NCBI GenBank assembly: GCA_934359755.1
Contig: CAKRLV010000005.1
Span: forward strand, 65,773 to 129,772
DNA: 64,000 nt
DNA from: an uncultured Agathobacter sp.
GTDB taxonomy: Bacteria > Bacillota > Clostridia > Lachnospirales > Lachnospiraceae
Direction of reading: 5' to 3'
The notes under the pieces: generated by a model
What the model was told of the DNA's origin: nothing
What the model saw: the letters and a program-made list of their open reading frames with translations, nothing else
Databases searched by the model: none
Translations under genes and position numbers: made by a program
Part shown: positions 9,271-18,181 of the stretch, piece after piece
Layout of the letters: each line of letters begins with the position of its first letter
Numbering within the stretch: position 1 is the first letter of the stretch

Positions 9271-9465
9271 ATTATTAATCTAATATTAAATTTATGCCCA
9301 TTTTCGTATTGTGTCAATCATTTGGGGGATAAAAAATCAGACCTTGAACATAATAATTAGAAGATAAATATTCGTAAGTTGACTTAAATAGTGTCAGCAC
9401 AGATGTATGAACAAAAGGTGACAAATTAAGAAAAATGTAACATTAGAGTTATGGAAGGAATAAAG

Positions 9466-10080
9466 ATGACTGTATATGTAAAGGTAAAGAAACTGGGAAA
9501 TGTAAAGAGTGCTAAGGTTCTAGTCAGTGATACAGGCGATGTGTATTGCCATGACGAGGCAATTCAGAAATCGGTCCAAAAGATTACATTATACGAATTT
9601 CCTGTTGATTCAAAACATCAGACATATCGTAAAGTAATCACAATAATGGATATTATACAGAAAATATCCTACAGATATCCCGAATGCGATGTGGTAAGTG
9701 TCGGGGAAAAGGAAATTCTCGTAGAGTACGATAGAAGCAAGGCTGTTCCGAAGTGGAAGGAAACAATTAAGGTGGCAGCTGTGTGCATACTTGTTTTTTT
9801 TGGAGCCGCTTTTACTATTATGGCCTTTAATAATGACATATCAATTCAGGGAGTGTTTGACCTTTTTTATATGCAGATGACAGGTGAAAAGAAGCCTGAT
9901 GTGAGTGAAATTGAGATTGCCTACAGTCTTGGAATGACGGCAGGAATCATTGTATTTTTCAATCATATAGGCAAAAAGAGGATAACCAACGATATGACGC
10001 CTATAGAGATAGAATTTGACAAACACAAAAAAGATATATGTGATGCGATGGTGGACAGTGCCCAGGAACAGGAGGAATAG
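9466..10080 (+). CDS. spoVAA: Stage V sporulation protein AA
   Basis: SpoVA proteins sit in the spore inner membrane and move dipicolinic acid in during sporulation and out during germination. The 204-residue product has an N-terminal soluble domain of about 100 residues (VKVKKLGNVKSAKVLVSDTG...), then two membrane segments (around 102-122 and 147-167), the SpoVAA layout. I chose ATG 9466, spaced from GGAAGGAA at 9453-9460, over ATG 9451, which overlaps that site. spoVAB follows 5 bases later. Presence of AA and AB beside AC, AD and AE suggests a fuller set than the minimal clostridial AC-AD-AE. Confidence 0.85.
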   Translation: MTVYVKVKKLGNVKSAKVLVSDTGDVYCHDEAIQKSVQKITLYEFPVDSKHQTYRKVITIMDIIQKISYRYPECDVVSVGEKEILVEYDRSKAVPKWKETIKVAAVCILVFFGAAFTIMAFNNDISIQGVFDLFYMQMTGEKKPDVSEIEIAYSLGMTAGIIVFFNHIGKKRITNDMTPIEIEFDKHKKDICDAMVDSAQEQEE

Positions 10081-10085
10081 ATATT

Positions 10086-10520
10086 ATGATGCATATTATG
10101 ATGTTTATTGCAGCTTTTCTTGCGGGAACTGCGGTCTCTGCGGGAACTTTTGCTTTTATAATAGTAATAGGAATAATGCCGCGAATCCTGAGAAAATCGA
10201 AGATGACAGATGTACTACTTCTTGAAAATATCATTATAATCGGAGTGATAGCAGGAAATATCTTATCACTTTTGAATGGAAATATTTTTGTATTGCCTTA
10301 TGGGCTTTCTCATGTAATAATGGTCATCTATGGTGTCTGCACGGGAATGTTTGTCGGTTGTATGTCGGTGGCACTAGCAGAGATTCTTCATACATTTCCG
10401 GTTATATTCAGAAGAGCGAAACTAAAAAATGGACTGTCAGCAGTAGTGTATGCTATGGCACTTGGTAAAATGGCAGGTTCATTGTATTATTTTCTTTCGG
10501 GATTTTTCGCGACAGCGTAG
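10086..10520 (+). CDS. spoVAB: Stage V sporulation protein AB
   Basis: The 144-residue protein is almost wholly hydrophobic, with four predicted membrane segments and the SpoVAB-like loops GIMPRILRKSKM and MSVALAEILHTFPVIFRR. Its role in dipicolinate movement is known only from the family. AGGAGGAA at the 3' end of spoVAA serves ATG 10086, so the two genes are likely translated together. spoVAC is not next: it lies 2.2 kb downstream, beyond a cyclic-di-GMP gene and an orphan gene. Confidence 0.85.
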   Translation: MMHIMMFIAAFLAGTAVSAGTFAFIIVIGIMPRILRKSKMTDVLLLENIIIIGVIAGNILSLLNGNIFVLPYGLSHVIMVIYGVCTGMFVGCMSVALAEILHTFPVIFRRAKLKNGLSAVVYAMALGKMAGSLYYFLSGFFATA

Positions 10521-10572
10521 CTGAACAGGCAACTATTTGTGCATTTTGTAGAATAAATGAGTGAAATTGAAT

Positions 10573-10601
10573 TTGCATTTTGTGAAATAATGTGGTATAG
10601 T
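10573..10601 (+). promoter_or_regulatory. Sigma-A-type promoter for the PAS-GGDEF-EAL gene
   Basis: TTGCAT (10573-10578) and TATAGT (10596-10601) are 17 bp apart. The sequence GCATTTTGT also occurs at 10541-10549, so the region holds an imperfect direct repeat 34 bp apart. Confidence 0.7.
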
Positions 10602-10632
10602 GGAGAAAACTTAGGCGGTTTCAGGAGGAATT

Positions 10633-12300
10633 ATGTCAAATATATATTATAAAGATAAGGATATTACAGAAATTATATATATTTTAAATAAAATTGATGA
10701 CCTCTATGGAAGCGCATGCATATGGGTCACTAATATTAAAGAGAATATAAGCTGGTGTTCTGAGAAGATGATGCGGATGTTTAATCTTGAATCTCAGTAT
10801 GTGCCGGAGTTAGAGAATGTACTGCTCAAATATGTGCACCTTTTTGATAAGGCAGAATTTGCAGAGAAGATTGGAAAACGTCTGCAAGGTGAGGAATTAG
10901 AGAACGAACTCCTCATTCATCTTCTGGACAGAGATGGGAAGTTTTATATGTACAGATTCTACACGGATATGATATATGCGCAGGATGGAACACCGCAGTA
11001 TCTGGTAGTAGTGATGAAGAATCAGAATATTATACCAGACATAGATGCAATTACGGACTTATACTCGCAGGAGCGTTTTATCAAGGATTTGGATGTGGTT
11101 ATCAGAGAACTTGATACTTTTGCGGTACTGCAGATACATATAGATGGTTTTTCAACATTTAATCTTATATATGGCAGAGACTATGTGAATGAACTTCTAA
11201 AGGCTATATCGATTAACTTTATTTATATAATGACAGATGAGACAGCAGTGTACCACGCAGAGGGAGAGGATTTTATTTTCATACTCAGGCATGCACAGAG
11301 ACCAGAACTTATGGAGTTTGAGAACAGAATACGTGAAATTCTCAAAAGTGGAATAAAGTATCAGGGCAAAATTCATTCGTTTAAGATTGCTTCTGGAGGA
11401 ATACTAATAGACAATTACACTGGGGATGCGTCTTCACTGTATGGACAGTTAGAGTATGCACTTGAACAGTCGATACGCAATAACCGTGCGCAGCTTGTGG
11501 TATTTAATGATGTGGTTCAGACTGCAAGAGGTGTGGACTATGATCTTATGAAGATTATCCATGAATCTGTGCGGAATGAGTGTGAGGGCTTTTATCTGGA
11601 ATATCAGCCTATAGTAGATGCTTTAAATGGCAAGGTGGTAGGAGTAGAGGCTTTGCTTAGATGGAATCTGGAGCCGTATGGAAAGATTCCGCCAGCTGCT
11701 TTTATTGGCTGGATGGAAAAAGATCCAAGTATGTACGAACTTGGAAATTATGTACTTCGCAGAGCATTAGAGGAGACTATACATATAATTGAAAAGAATC
11801 CAACATTCTTTGTGAATGTTAATGTTTCAGTCAGACAGATAGAGAGGGCTGAATTCAGAACTGATGTTTTAAAGATTTTGGAGGAGACTAAATTTCCAGG
11901 AAATCATCTGTGTATGGAGCTTACAGAGCGTTGTAAGGATTTCCCTGTCGAGAGATTAAAGGAAGAAGTGGATTTCCTTCATAGACGGGGAATTCGGGTT
12001 GCAATAGATGATTATGGAACGGGAAGTGCGTCATCAACTATAGTTCTCAATGTTCCTATGGATGAGATTAAGATTGATATGAGCTTTGTCCGTGGTATAA
12101 CGGAGAATGGCAAAAAGCAGGCTATGGTGCGTTCAATCGTCGATTTTGCAAATGAATGTGGAATGAACACCTGTATCGAGGGTGTGGAGGATGAGAATTT
12201 AGAGACTTATCTGCGTCAATACGCAGTGCGCTGGTTTCAGGGGTATTACTACTCCAAACCAGTTAGCATCAAGGAAGTTGAAAAATTACTAAATAATTAA
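10633..12300 (+). CDS. PAS - degenerate GGDEF - EAL protein, probable cyclic-di-GMP phosphodiesterase
   Basis: The 555-residue cytosolic protein likely hydrolyses c-di-GMP to pGpG. Residues about 15-130 look like a PAS domain, 135-300 a GGDEF fold and 310-550 an EAL domain. The GGDEF signature is replaced by EGEDF near residue 211, so it is probably not a cyclase. The EAL domain keeps its catalytic set: EALLRW near 339, an Asn in FVNVNVSV, MELTER, AIDDYGTG, IKID, EGVED and QGYYYSKP. It has its own promoter and an AGGAGG site. It lies between spoVAB and spoVAC, which is unusual. Whether the PAS domain binds a ligand is not visible. Confidence 0.9.
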   Translation: MSNIYYKDKDITEIIYILNKIDDLYGSACIWVTNIKENISWCSEKMMRMFNLESQYVPELENVLLKYVHLFDKAEFAEKIGKRLQGEELENELLIHLLDRDGKFYMYRFYTDMIYAQDGTPQYLVVVMKNQNIIPDIDAITDLYSQERFIKDLDVVIRELDTFAVLQIHIDGFSTFNLIYGRDYVNELLKAISINFIYIMTDETAVYHAEGEDFIFILRHAQRPELMEFENRIREILKSGIKYQGKIHSFKIASGGILIDNYTGDASSLYGQLEYALEQSIRNNRAQLVVFNDVVQTARGVDYDLMKIIHESVRNECEGFYLEYQPIVDALNGKVVGVEALLRWNLEPYGKIPPAAFIGWMEKDPSMYELGNYVLRRALEETIHIIEKNPTFFVNVNVSVRQIERAEFRTDVLKILEETKFPGNHLCMELTERCKDFPVERLKEEVDFLHRRGIRVAIDDYGTGSASSTIVLNVPMDEIKIDMSFVRGITENGKKQAMVRSIVDFANECGMNTCIEGVEDENLETYLRQYAVRWFQGYYYSKPVSIKEVEKLLNN

Positions 12301-12315
12301 GGAGATAATTGTATT

Positions 12316-12639
12316 ATGGTTACTTCAATAGCGCGACAGAGTGTAATACTGAAATGTCTTCGAAGAAAATCAGTAATGCTTGGAAATTATGAGTTTTACT
12401 ATTCAGCAGGACTGCTTAATAGATTGTATGGAATTGGCTGCGATAAGCAGATGAAACCATTGGAATTATTTGAATATATAAGCAGCAGGCTGGACTCGCT
12501 GAGTCCGCAAAGTCCTGAGGAGGAGTTTCTTATCCATATGCTCTCTAATTATGAACCATATGAGACATATGATGAACAGATGGTGGAACTCTTTGAGTGG
12601 GGAGAGACAGAGAAGAATATTTGGAAAGTAAATACATAA
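12316..12639 (+). CDS. Orphan protein of unknown function in the spoVA region (107 aa)
   Basis: I do not recognise this protein. It is 107 residues, lacks a signal peptide or clear membrane segment, begins with a basic stretch (ILKCLRRKSVML) and ends acidic. GGAGAT at 12301 lies 9 bases before ATG 12316, and the gene starts 15 bases after the EAL gene, so the two are likely cotranscribed; a functional link is inference. A large hairpin with a T-run follows and separates it from spoVAC. Confidence 0.7.
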   Translation: MVTSIARQSVILKCLRRKSVMLGNYEFYYSAGLLNRLYGIGCDKQMKPLELFEYISSRLDSLSPQSPEEEFLIHMLSNYEPYETYDEQMVELFEWGETEKNIWKVNT

Positions 12640-12641
12640 AT

Positions 12642-12731
12642 TCCTTTCCTTTGGTGATAATATGATGATATGAGGGCCAAAAGTATTTTGCCGCTTTAAT
12701 CATATGATTATCAAAGGAAGGGGATTTTTTT
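12642..12731 (+). terminator. Long nested hairpin with T-run, overlapping the spoVAC ribosome binding site
   Basis: The outer arm TTCCTTTG (12646-12653) pairs with CAAAGGAA (12712-12719), continued by ATAAT/ATTAT and ATGAT pairs, and encloses an inner GGCCAAAA/TTTTGCC hairpin. Seven T residues follow at 12725-12731, directly before the spoVAC ATG. The spoVAC Shine-Dalgarno (AAGGAAGGGG) lies partly in the right arm, so the structure may terminate transcription from upstream and also mask translation. Confidence 0.65.
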
Positions 12732-13202
12732 ATGAAAGAAAATATACCAGTAGAACAGCAAAAAAGAAATGAAGAATACAATGAATATGTAAAAAATGTA
12801 ACGCCTACACACAATCTTGCCCTTAATATGCTTAAGGCATTTATTTTAGGTGGCATTATTTGTACACTTGGACAGGTAATAGTGAATGTATGTATGAACC
12901 AGTTTGGAATTGAGCAAAAAGATGCGTCCACATACGCAAGTATCATCCTTGTTCTGATAAGTGTAATTTTAACCAGTATGAATTTATATGCACCACTTGC
13001 AAACTGGGGCGGTGCAGGAGCACTTGTGCCAATCACGGGATTTGCCAATGGCGTGTGCTCATCGGCTTGTGAATTTCAGGTTGAGGGACAGGTATTTGGA
13101 ATAGGAAGCCAGATTTTTAAAATAGCAGGTCCTGTCATATTGTATGGAATTTTTTCTTCGTGGATTATGGGATTTTTGTATTGGATTTTAAAAATTCTAT
13201 AA
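12732..13202 (+). CDS. spoVAC: Stage V sporulation protein AC
   Basis: SpoVAC is the membrane subunit reported to behave as a mechanosensitive-like channel for dipicolinate release. The 156-residue product has the family signature near residues 35-55 (KAFILGGIICTLGQ), a central PLANWGGAGALVPITGFAN block near 95 shared with SpoVAE, and about four membrane segments. ATG 12732 is used with AAGGAAGGGG eight bases upstream, inside the hairpin described separately. A membrane EAL gene follows after 79 bases with its own promoter. Confidence 0.93.
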   Translation: MKENIPVEQQKRNEEYNEYVKNVTPTHNLALNMLKAFILGGIICTLGQVIVNVCMNQFGIEQKDASTYASIILVLISVILTSMNLYAPLANWGGAGALVPITGFANGVCSSACEFQVEGQVFGIGSQIFKIAGPVILYGIFSSWIMGFLYWILKIL

Positions 13203-13218
13203 TATCTTAGAAATTATG

Positions 13219-13247
13219 TTTACAGATTACTAAAAAAGTAGTAAAAT
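13219..13247 (+). promoter_or_regulatory. Sigma-A-type promoter for the membrane EAL - trmO - GGDEF unit
   Basis: TTTACA (13219-13224) and TAAAAT (13242-13247) are 17 bp apart, between spoVAC and the EAL gene. The next two genes follow with gaps of 3 and 4 bases, so one transcript could carry all three. Confidence 0.7.
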
Positions 13248-13281
13248 AGTACCAAAGAACGTCAGAGAGGAACGGCATGGT

Positions 13282-15174
13282 ATGGGAACAGTGAATAATT
13301 TTCAAGGCTATACTCCGGCAGGGGATATAATTGCAATTATCTTATGTATAATATACATGTTTTTGCTACAGTCGACATTTGAATTTAGAAAGGACAATGC
13401 TCGATTTTTTTATGTTGCGAATATATTATGCATGTGGATTGCAGTGATTAATTTAATACGACATGAATATGTATCTTTTATGGGTACAGAATATGCGGCC
13501 CTTAAGTATATACTGGGAGATATAGTGTATACTTCACTTATTTTGCTTTTTGTCATATTCAACAGATATCTATGTGTTGTTTTGAAGCTAAGCAAGCATG
13601 AGACCTGTATCATGCAGAGAGTTATGTATGTAACATGGAGTGTGTATTTAGGTGTAAGCGTTGTGTTCCCAATAGTGTGTTTTGCGATTCACAAAAGTAA
13701 TGCTTTATGTTTCAGGGAAGGATATCTGGAGAAGTTTTTTACATGTGCATATTTGTTTTATGCATTCATATCTGTTTTTATAGTTTTTATATATCGAAAG
13801 CGGTTTATCCAAAGAATCCGAATAAGTCTGCTGGGTGTAATGTTTGTGACATATTTGTGTATGCTCGTTCAGCGGTTCAGTGGTGAGACGTCATTTACAT
13901 GTATTACTTTTACGTTCCCTATTGTGGCAAGTATGTTTTTATTTTATTATAATGCATATGATGTTGTGACAGGAACGCTTGATGAGCGTTCATTTGCCAC
14001 GTATTTGAAGAGAAATCAAGAACAGTCATTTTCGGTTGTTTCCACTAAGTTCAAAGAGTTAATAGACGAAGACTGCGAGAGGGTGGCAGAGTTCTTTTTC
14101 AATTATAACGCCAGCAATCTCATAGATTCATGTACGTTCTGGATGCGTGATGGTAGAATGGTTACGATTTTTACCAATAAGAAGAATGTGCCTGCAGCCG
14201 ATGTTTACGCTGAAATTAGTAAGGCATATAAGACATTTTATGATGCGATTGGAGTAGAATATAAGATTGTATTTGTCAGGAGGACAAAGAAAATTGATAG
14301 TGCTGAGGACTATATTAGTCTCTGTGAGATGATTGAGCACAAAATGCAATGGGATGTCAGCTATATCGTAGAGAAGAGGGATATAGACAAATTTTTGCAT
14401 AATGTTATAGTCGAGAATGCTTTAAAGGATATTCATGAGAAAATGGATTTAAATGACGACAGGGTTCAGGCATATTGCCAGCCTGTATTTAATACGACTG
14501 ACAACAGTTTTACCACAGCGGAGGCGCTTATGAGGATTATTCTGCCTGACTATGGAATTATATATCCTGATGAATTTATTCCTATTGCTGAAAAAAGAGG
14601 ATATATTCATACGCTTAGCAAAATTATTTTACATAAAACCTGCAAGCATCTGGTAAAATTACAGGAGACAGGATATGATATTGAGAGAATATCTGTAAAT
14701 TTTGCTATCAGTGAATTGAAAGATCCTGATTTCTGCGATGATGTTATTAATATAATCAAGAACATTGGCATTCCTGTAAATAAGATAGCAATCGAACTTA
14801 CTGAGAGCAGGAATGAGCAGGATTTCGAGCGTGTGAGACGAGTTATGGATGTTTTGCAGAATATCGGAATCAAGTTTTATCTTGATGATTTTGGAACGGG
14901 ATATTCAAATTTTGCAAGAATAATTGGATTGCCGATTGACATAATTAAATTTGACAGGTCACTTACTATTATGTCAAGAAAAAGTGGCAATTCCAAATAC
15001 ATGGTTGGAAGTTTCTCTGATATTTTTGAAAATTCACAGTATCAGATTCTTTTTGAAGGAGTCGAGGATGAAGAGGATGAGCGAAGATGCATAGAGATGA
15101 ATGCGCAGTATCTTCAGGGGTATAAATATTCAAAGCCGATTCCTATGAGATATTTGTATTCATTTTTGGAGTAA
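13282..15174 (+). CDS. Membrane-anchored EAL-domain protein, probable cyclic-di-GMP phosphodiesterase
   Basis: The 630-residue protein has about seven membrane segments in residues 12-235, a poorly conserved linker (about 240-380, perhaps a decayed GGDEF fold) and a C-terminal EAL domain. Catalytic motifs are present: EALMRI near 413, the Asn in SVNFAIS, IELTES, LDDFGTG near 534, IIKFDRS, EGVED and QGYKYSKP. It should degrade c-di-GMP at the membrane in response to an unknown input. ATG 13282 follows AGAGAGG at slightly long spacing. Its neighbours are spoVAC upstream and trmO three bases downstream. Confidence 0.88.
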   Translation: MGTVNNFQGYTPAGDIIAIILCIIYMFLLQSTFEFRKDNARFFYVANILCMWIAVINLIRHEYVSFMGTEYAALKYILGDIVYTSLILLFVIFNRYLCVVLKLSKHETCIMQRVMYVTWSVYLGVSVVFPIVCFAIHKSNALCFREGYLEKFFTCAYLFYAFISVFIVFIYRKRFIQRIRISLLGVMFVTYLCMLVQRFSGETSFTCITFTFPIVASMFLFYYNAYDVVTGTLDERSFATYLKRNQEQSFSVVSTKFKELIDEDCERVAEFFFNYNASNLIDSCTFWMRDGRMVTIFTNKKNVPAADVYAEISKAYKTFYDAIGVEYKIVFVRRTKKIDSAEDYISLCEMIEHKMQWDVSYIVEKRDIDKFLHNVIVENALKDIHEKMDLNDDRVQAYCQPVFNTTDNSFTTAEALMRIILPDYGIIYPDEFIPIAEKRGYIHTLSKIILHKTCKHLVKLQETGYDIERISVNFAISELKDPDFCDDVINIIKNIGIPVNKIAIELTESRNEQDFERVRRVMDVLQNIGIKFYLDDFGTGYSNFARIIGLPIDIIKFDRSLTIMSRKSGNSKYMVGSFSDIFENSQYQILFEGVEDEEDERRCIEMNAQYLQGYKYSKPIPMRYLYSFLE

Positions 15175-15177
15175 ATT

Positions 15178-15888
15178 ATGGCACAGGAACTAATTACAAT
15201 AGCAAAAATAAGGACAGGTTTTACTGAGAAATTTGGAATTCCCAGGCAGAGTGGACTTGTTGATTCTACTGTTGCAAGGATAGTTTTTGAACCAGAATAT
15301 AGAACATACGATGCATTAAAAGGACTTGAAGAATTTTCACATATATGGCTTTTGTGGGGATTTTCAGAGGCTAAATACACTAAATTTAATGCCACGGTTA
15401 CTCCGCCCCGTCTAGGTGGTAAAGTTCATAAAGGAGTTTTTGCGACACGCTCGCCATACAGACCTAATTCCATAGGTTTATCTTCAGTTAAGCTGCTGGA
15501 TATTCAGATGGATGAGAAAAATGGACCGGTATTATTAGTAAGCGGTGCAGATATGCTTGATAATACTCCTATTTACGATATAAAGCCGTATCTGGCATAT
15601 ACAGATTCACACCCGGATGCAGATTCGGGATATGCAGCCAGACATCAGGATGATAGGATAGAAGTTGATTTTCCGGAGAATTTAAGTCATAGGCTGCCAG
15701 AAAATTTAAGGCAGACTGTATATGATATACTTGCGCAGGATCCAAGAGCAGCATATAATAAAAAACCAGACTATGTATATGGCATGAATTATGAGAAATT
15801 TGACATAAGATTCAAAATAACTGATAATAAGATACAAGTATGTGATGTTGTTGATATTTCAAAAGCAGATTGGGATAAGGTGAAATAG
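15178..15888 (+). CDS. trmO: TsaA/TrmO-family tRNA (t6A37) N6-methyltransferase
   Basis: TrmO enzymes methylate N6-threonylcarbamoyladenosine at tRNA position 37. The 236-residue product has the TsaA/VirR-like beta-barrel domain in residues 1-150 with FEEFSHIWLLWGF-like and RSPYRPNSIGLSSVKL motifs, DIKPYLAYTDS at the domain end, and a C-terminal extension typical of the bacterial family. It starts 3 bases after the EAL stop and the GGDEF gene follows 4 bases later, so the trio is probably an operon. No functional reason for this pairing is evident. Confidence 0.88.
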   Translation: MAQELITIAKIRTGFTEKFGIPRQSGLVDSTVARIVFEPEYRTYDALKGLEEFSHIWLLWGFSEAKYTKFNATVTPPRLGGKVHKGVFATRSPYRPNSIGLSSVKLLDIQMDEKNGPVLLVSGADMLDNTPIYDIKPYLAYTDSHPDADSGYAARHQDDRIEVDFPENLSHRLPENLRQTVYDILAQDPRAAYNKKPDYVYGMNYEKFDIRFKITDNKIQVCDVVDISKADWDKVK

Positions 15889-15892
15889 ACCA

Positions 15893-17605
15893 GTGTTGGA
15901 AGAATTACTGACGAACAAAACTAAAAAGCGTATTATTGCTATTATCTTTATGTTGATTATGGTTGTCTTTATGGTATATCCGGTATATCGGTATACATCT
16001 GCATCCAGAATTAAATGTGACATGGTAGAGCTTGACGATTCATGGAAGGTAAAGGTGCATGGAATAAAGTACAAAAATGTTACATTAAGCAAATTCTATT
16101 TTGACATGTGCAATAAAGGCGATACTGTCACTATGGAGCGAAAGATTCCAGATGATAAGGTGATAGAAAGACCAATGCTGTACTTTTATACCATTCATAC
16201 AACTGCGGATGTGTATCTTGATGACAAGCGGATATATACGTATGGGCATGATTTATATGATAAAGACATGCTGCTTGGATATGGCGCCCACTATGTGAGT
16301 CTTCCTGACGACTATGCTGGAAAGACACTTCGACTTGAGATGATTGTCACAGAGGACAATGCATTTGATGGAATCCAGATGTTGAAAATCACGCAGAGTT
16401 TCAATGTGGTGAAGCAGACTCTTGCAGGAATGAGAATAAACCTGTTGGTTTCATTATTCCTTATCTTGTTTGGAATAATAACAATGGTACTGTCTTTATT
16501 TATGCTTCGAAAGACGGACAATTTCGTGCAGACCTACTGTATAGCGATGTTTTCTTTTCTTATAGGCTGCTGGACATTGTGCAATGTTGACCTGATAGTA
16601 TTTTTTATTTCTGATTTGCAGGTCAAGGCATATATAGAATATATGACATTTTATATGCTTCCTATCCCTATTACATATTATTTCAGGAATATAATTGACG
16701 AGTTGTTTACACCACTTCCGTTCAAGATATTTTTCTGGCTGCTTTTAGCAGTCGAGGTTGCATACACAGCGACGACATATATATGTCAGCTGCTTAATAT
16801 TGCACATTTTCCACAGTTTCTGTCGGGATGCCATATTATAATGGTGTTTGCGCTTGCTTTTGTAATTGGACTAAATATAAATACAATGCGCAAGAATAAA
16901 AAAGGGCATAATAGTATTATGATTGGATTTGCTATTGCAGGTCTGTCAGTTGCTATTGAGCTTATGAGATATAATCTGGGAAAGTACATAGTAGGATTTG
17001 CCGGGAATCAGTATAGCAGTACGTTAAGCTTTGCAGTTTTAATTCTTGTAATAGCACTTTTAGTTGATTATGGACAGAGCGTATCAAGAAACCTGCTTAA
17101 GGATGCAAAACAAAGGCTGTTAGAGCATCTTGCATATGTAGACGAACTGACGGGATTGTATAATAGAAGAAAATGTGAGGACACGCTTCTTGAGTATAAG
17201 GAGAAGGAAGTTCCGTATGCGGTAATAAGTCTTGATATGAATCTTCTTAAGAAAGTCAATGACACCGCAGGTCATGACATGGGAGATGCCATGCTTAAGA
17301 AATTTGCAGACATGCTGATGGAGGTATACAGTCTTATTGGAACCGTCGGACGTATGGGTGGTGATGAATTTATTGTCATTATGCCAGAGATAAGCAGAAG
17401 TGAGGCGGAATCAATGGTGCGTGAGATGCTGGAGAATATGGCGCAGAAAAATATGGAGGATAAGAAGATTACACTTAGCACTGCATATGGACTTGCTATG
17501 AGTGATGAGGTACCTTCGGATGAGGATGCGCATGCTGCGTACAGACTTGCAGATAGCAGGATGTATGAGAACAAAAAGGCATCCAAAATGGGACGCCGTG
17601 ACTAA
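15893..17605 (+). CDS. Membrane sensor diguanylate cyclase (extracytoplasmic domain - 7TM - GGDEF)
   Basis: The 570-residue protein should make c-di-GMP from two GTP. It has an N-terminal membrane anchor (about 13-35), an extracytoplasmic domain (about 40-175, with VYLDDKRIYTYG), about seven membrane segments (180-390) and a GGDEF domain (410-565). The active-site signature GRMGGDEF is intact near residue 489, and DELTGLYNRR marks the domain start. No RxxD inhibitory site precedes it (the stretch reads LIGTVGR), so product inhibition may be absent. Start codons are GTG 15893 or TTG 15896 after AAGGTG. The first half resembles the HD-GYP protein at 52271. Confidence 0.9.
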   Translation: MLEELLTNKTKKRIIAIIFMLIMVVFMVYPVYRYTSASRIKCDMVELDDSWKVKVHGIKYKNVTLSKFYFDMCNKGDTVTMERKIPDDKVIERPMLYFYTIHTTADVYLDDKRIYTYGHDLYDKDMLLGYGAHYVSLPDDYAGKTLRLEMIVTEDNAFDGIQMLKITQSFNVVKQTLAGMRINLLVSLFLILFGIITMVLSLFMLRKTDNFVQTYCIAMFSFLIGCWTLCNVDLIVFFISDLQVKAYIEYMTFYMLPIPITYYFRNIIDELFTPLPFKIFFWLLLAVEVAYTATTYICQLLNIAHFPQFLSGCHIIMVFALAFVIGLNINTMRKNKKGHNSIMIGFAIAGLSVAIELMRYNLGKYIVGFAGNQYSSTLSFAVLILVIALLVDYGQSVSRNLLKDAKQRLLEHLAYVDELTGLYNRRKCEDTLLEYKEKEVPYAVISLDMNLLKKVNDTAGHDMGDAMLKKFADMLMEVYSLIGTVGRMGGDEFIVIMPEISRSEAESMVREMLENMAQKNMEDKKITLSTAYGLAMSDEVPSDEDAHAAYRLADSRMYENKKASKMGRRD

Positions 17606-17607
17606 GA

Positions 17608-17635
17608 TTGCACTAAAAGATATTTTTAATATAAT
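17608..17635 (+). promoter_or_regulatory. Sigma-A-type promoter for apt
   Basis: TTGCAC (17608-17613) and TATAAT (17630-17635) are 16 bp apart, just after the GGDEF gene. Confidence 0.7.
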
Positions 17636-17656
17636 AACACAAAGAGGTAAGGAACA

Positions 17657-18181
17657 ATGAAAAAAGTAGAAGATTACATCAGAAGTATACCAGATTTTCC
17701 AGAACCAGGAATTATTTTCAGGGATGTTACAAGTGTATTGCAGGATGCAGATGGACTTAAGTTAGCAATCGATGAGATGGCTAAGTTATTAGAGAATGTT
17801 GATTGCGATGTGATTGCAGGGGCAGAGTCGAGAGGATTTATTTTTGGAATGCCACTTGCATATTTGCTTCATAAGCCATTTGTATTGATCCGTAAAGCAG
17901 GAAAGCTTCCATGTGAGACTGTATCAAGGACTTATGATCTCGAATATGGCTCAGCTACTATCGAAATTCATAAAGACGCTATAAAGCCAGGACAGAAGGT
18001 TGTTCTTATAGATGACCTTATTGCTACAGGTGGAACAATGAAAGCAGCAGCACAGTTAGTAGAGGAACTTGGAGGAGAGGTAGTCAAGTTGCTTTTCCTT
18101 ATCGAACTTGCGGGCTTAGAAGGCAGAAAAGCGTTAGAAGGATATGATGTGGATGCTGTTGTTACATACGATGGCAAATAG
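17657..18181 (+). CDS. apt: Adenine phosphoribosyltransferase
   Basis: It salvages adenine to AMP using PRPP. The 174-residue product is full length and has the PRPP-binding motif VVLIDDLIATGGTM near residue 115, the adenine-pocket region AGAESRGFIFG near 56, and the N-terminal signature PDFPEPGIIFRDVT. ATG 17657 follows GAGGTAAGGAA. It has its own promoter although it sits between a GGDEF gene and spoVAD; in many Firmicutes apt neighbours relA, and no relA is next to it here. Confidence 0.96.
   Translation: MKKVEDYIRSIPDFPEPGIIFRDVTSVLQDADGLKLAIDEMAKLLENVDCDVIAGAESRGFIFGMPLAYLLHKPFVLIRKAGKLPCETVSRTYDLEYGSATIEIHKDAIKPGQKVVLIDDLIATGGTMKAAAQLVEELGGEVVKLLFLIELAGLEGRKALEGYDVDAVVTYDGK

Noticed and set aside
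9380..9450. Sigma-F or sigma-G promoter upstream of spoVAA
   Set aside because: TGTATGA and CATTAGA fragments are present but spacing does not fit either consensus.
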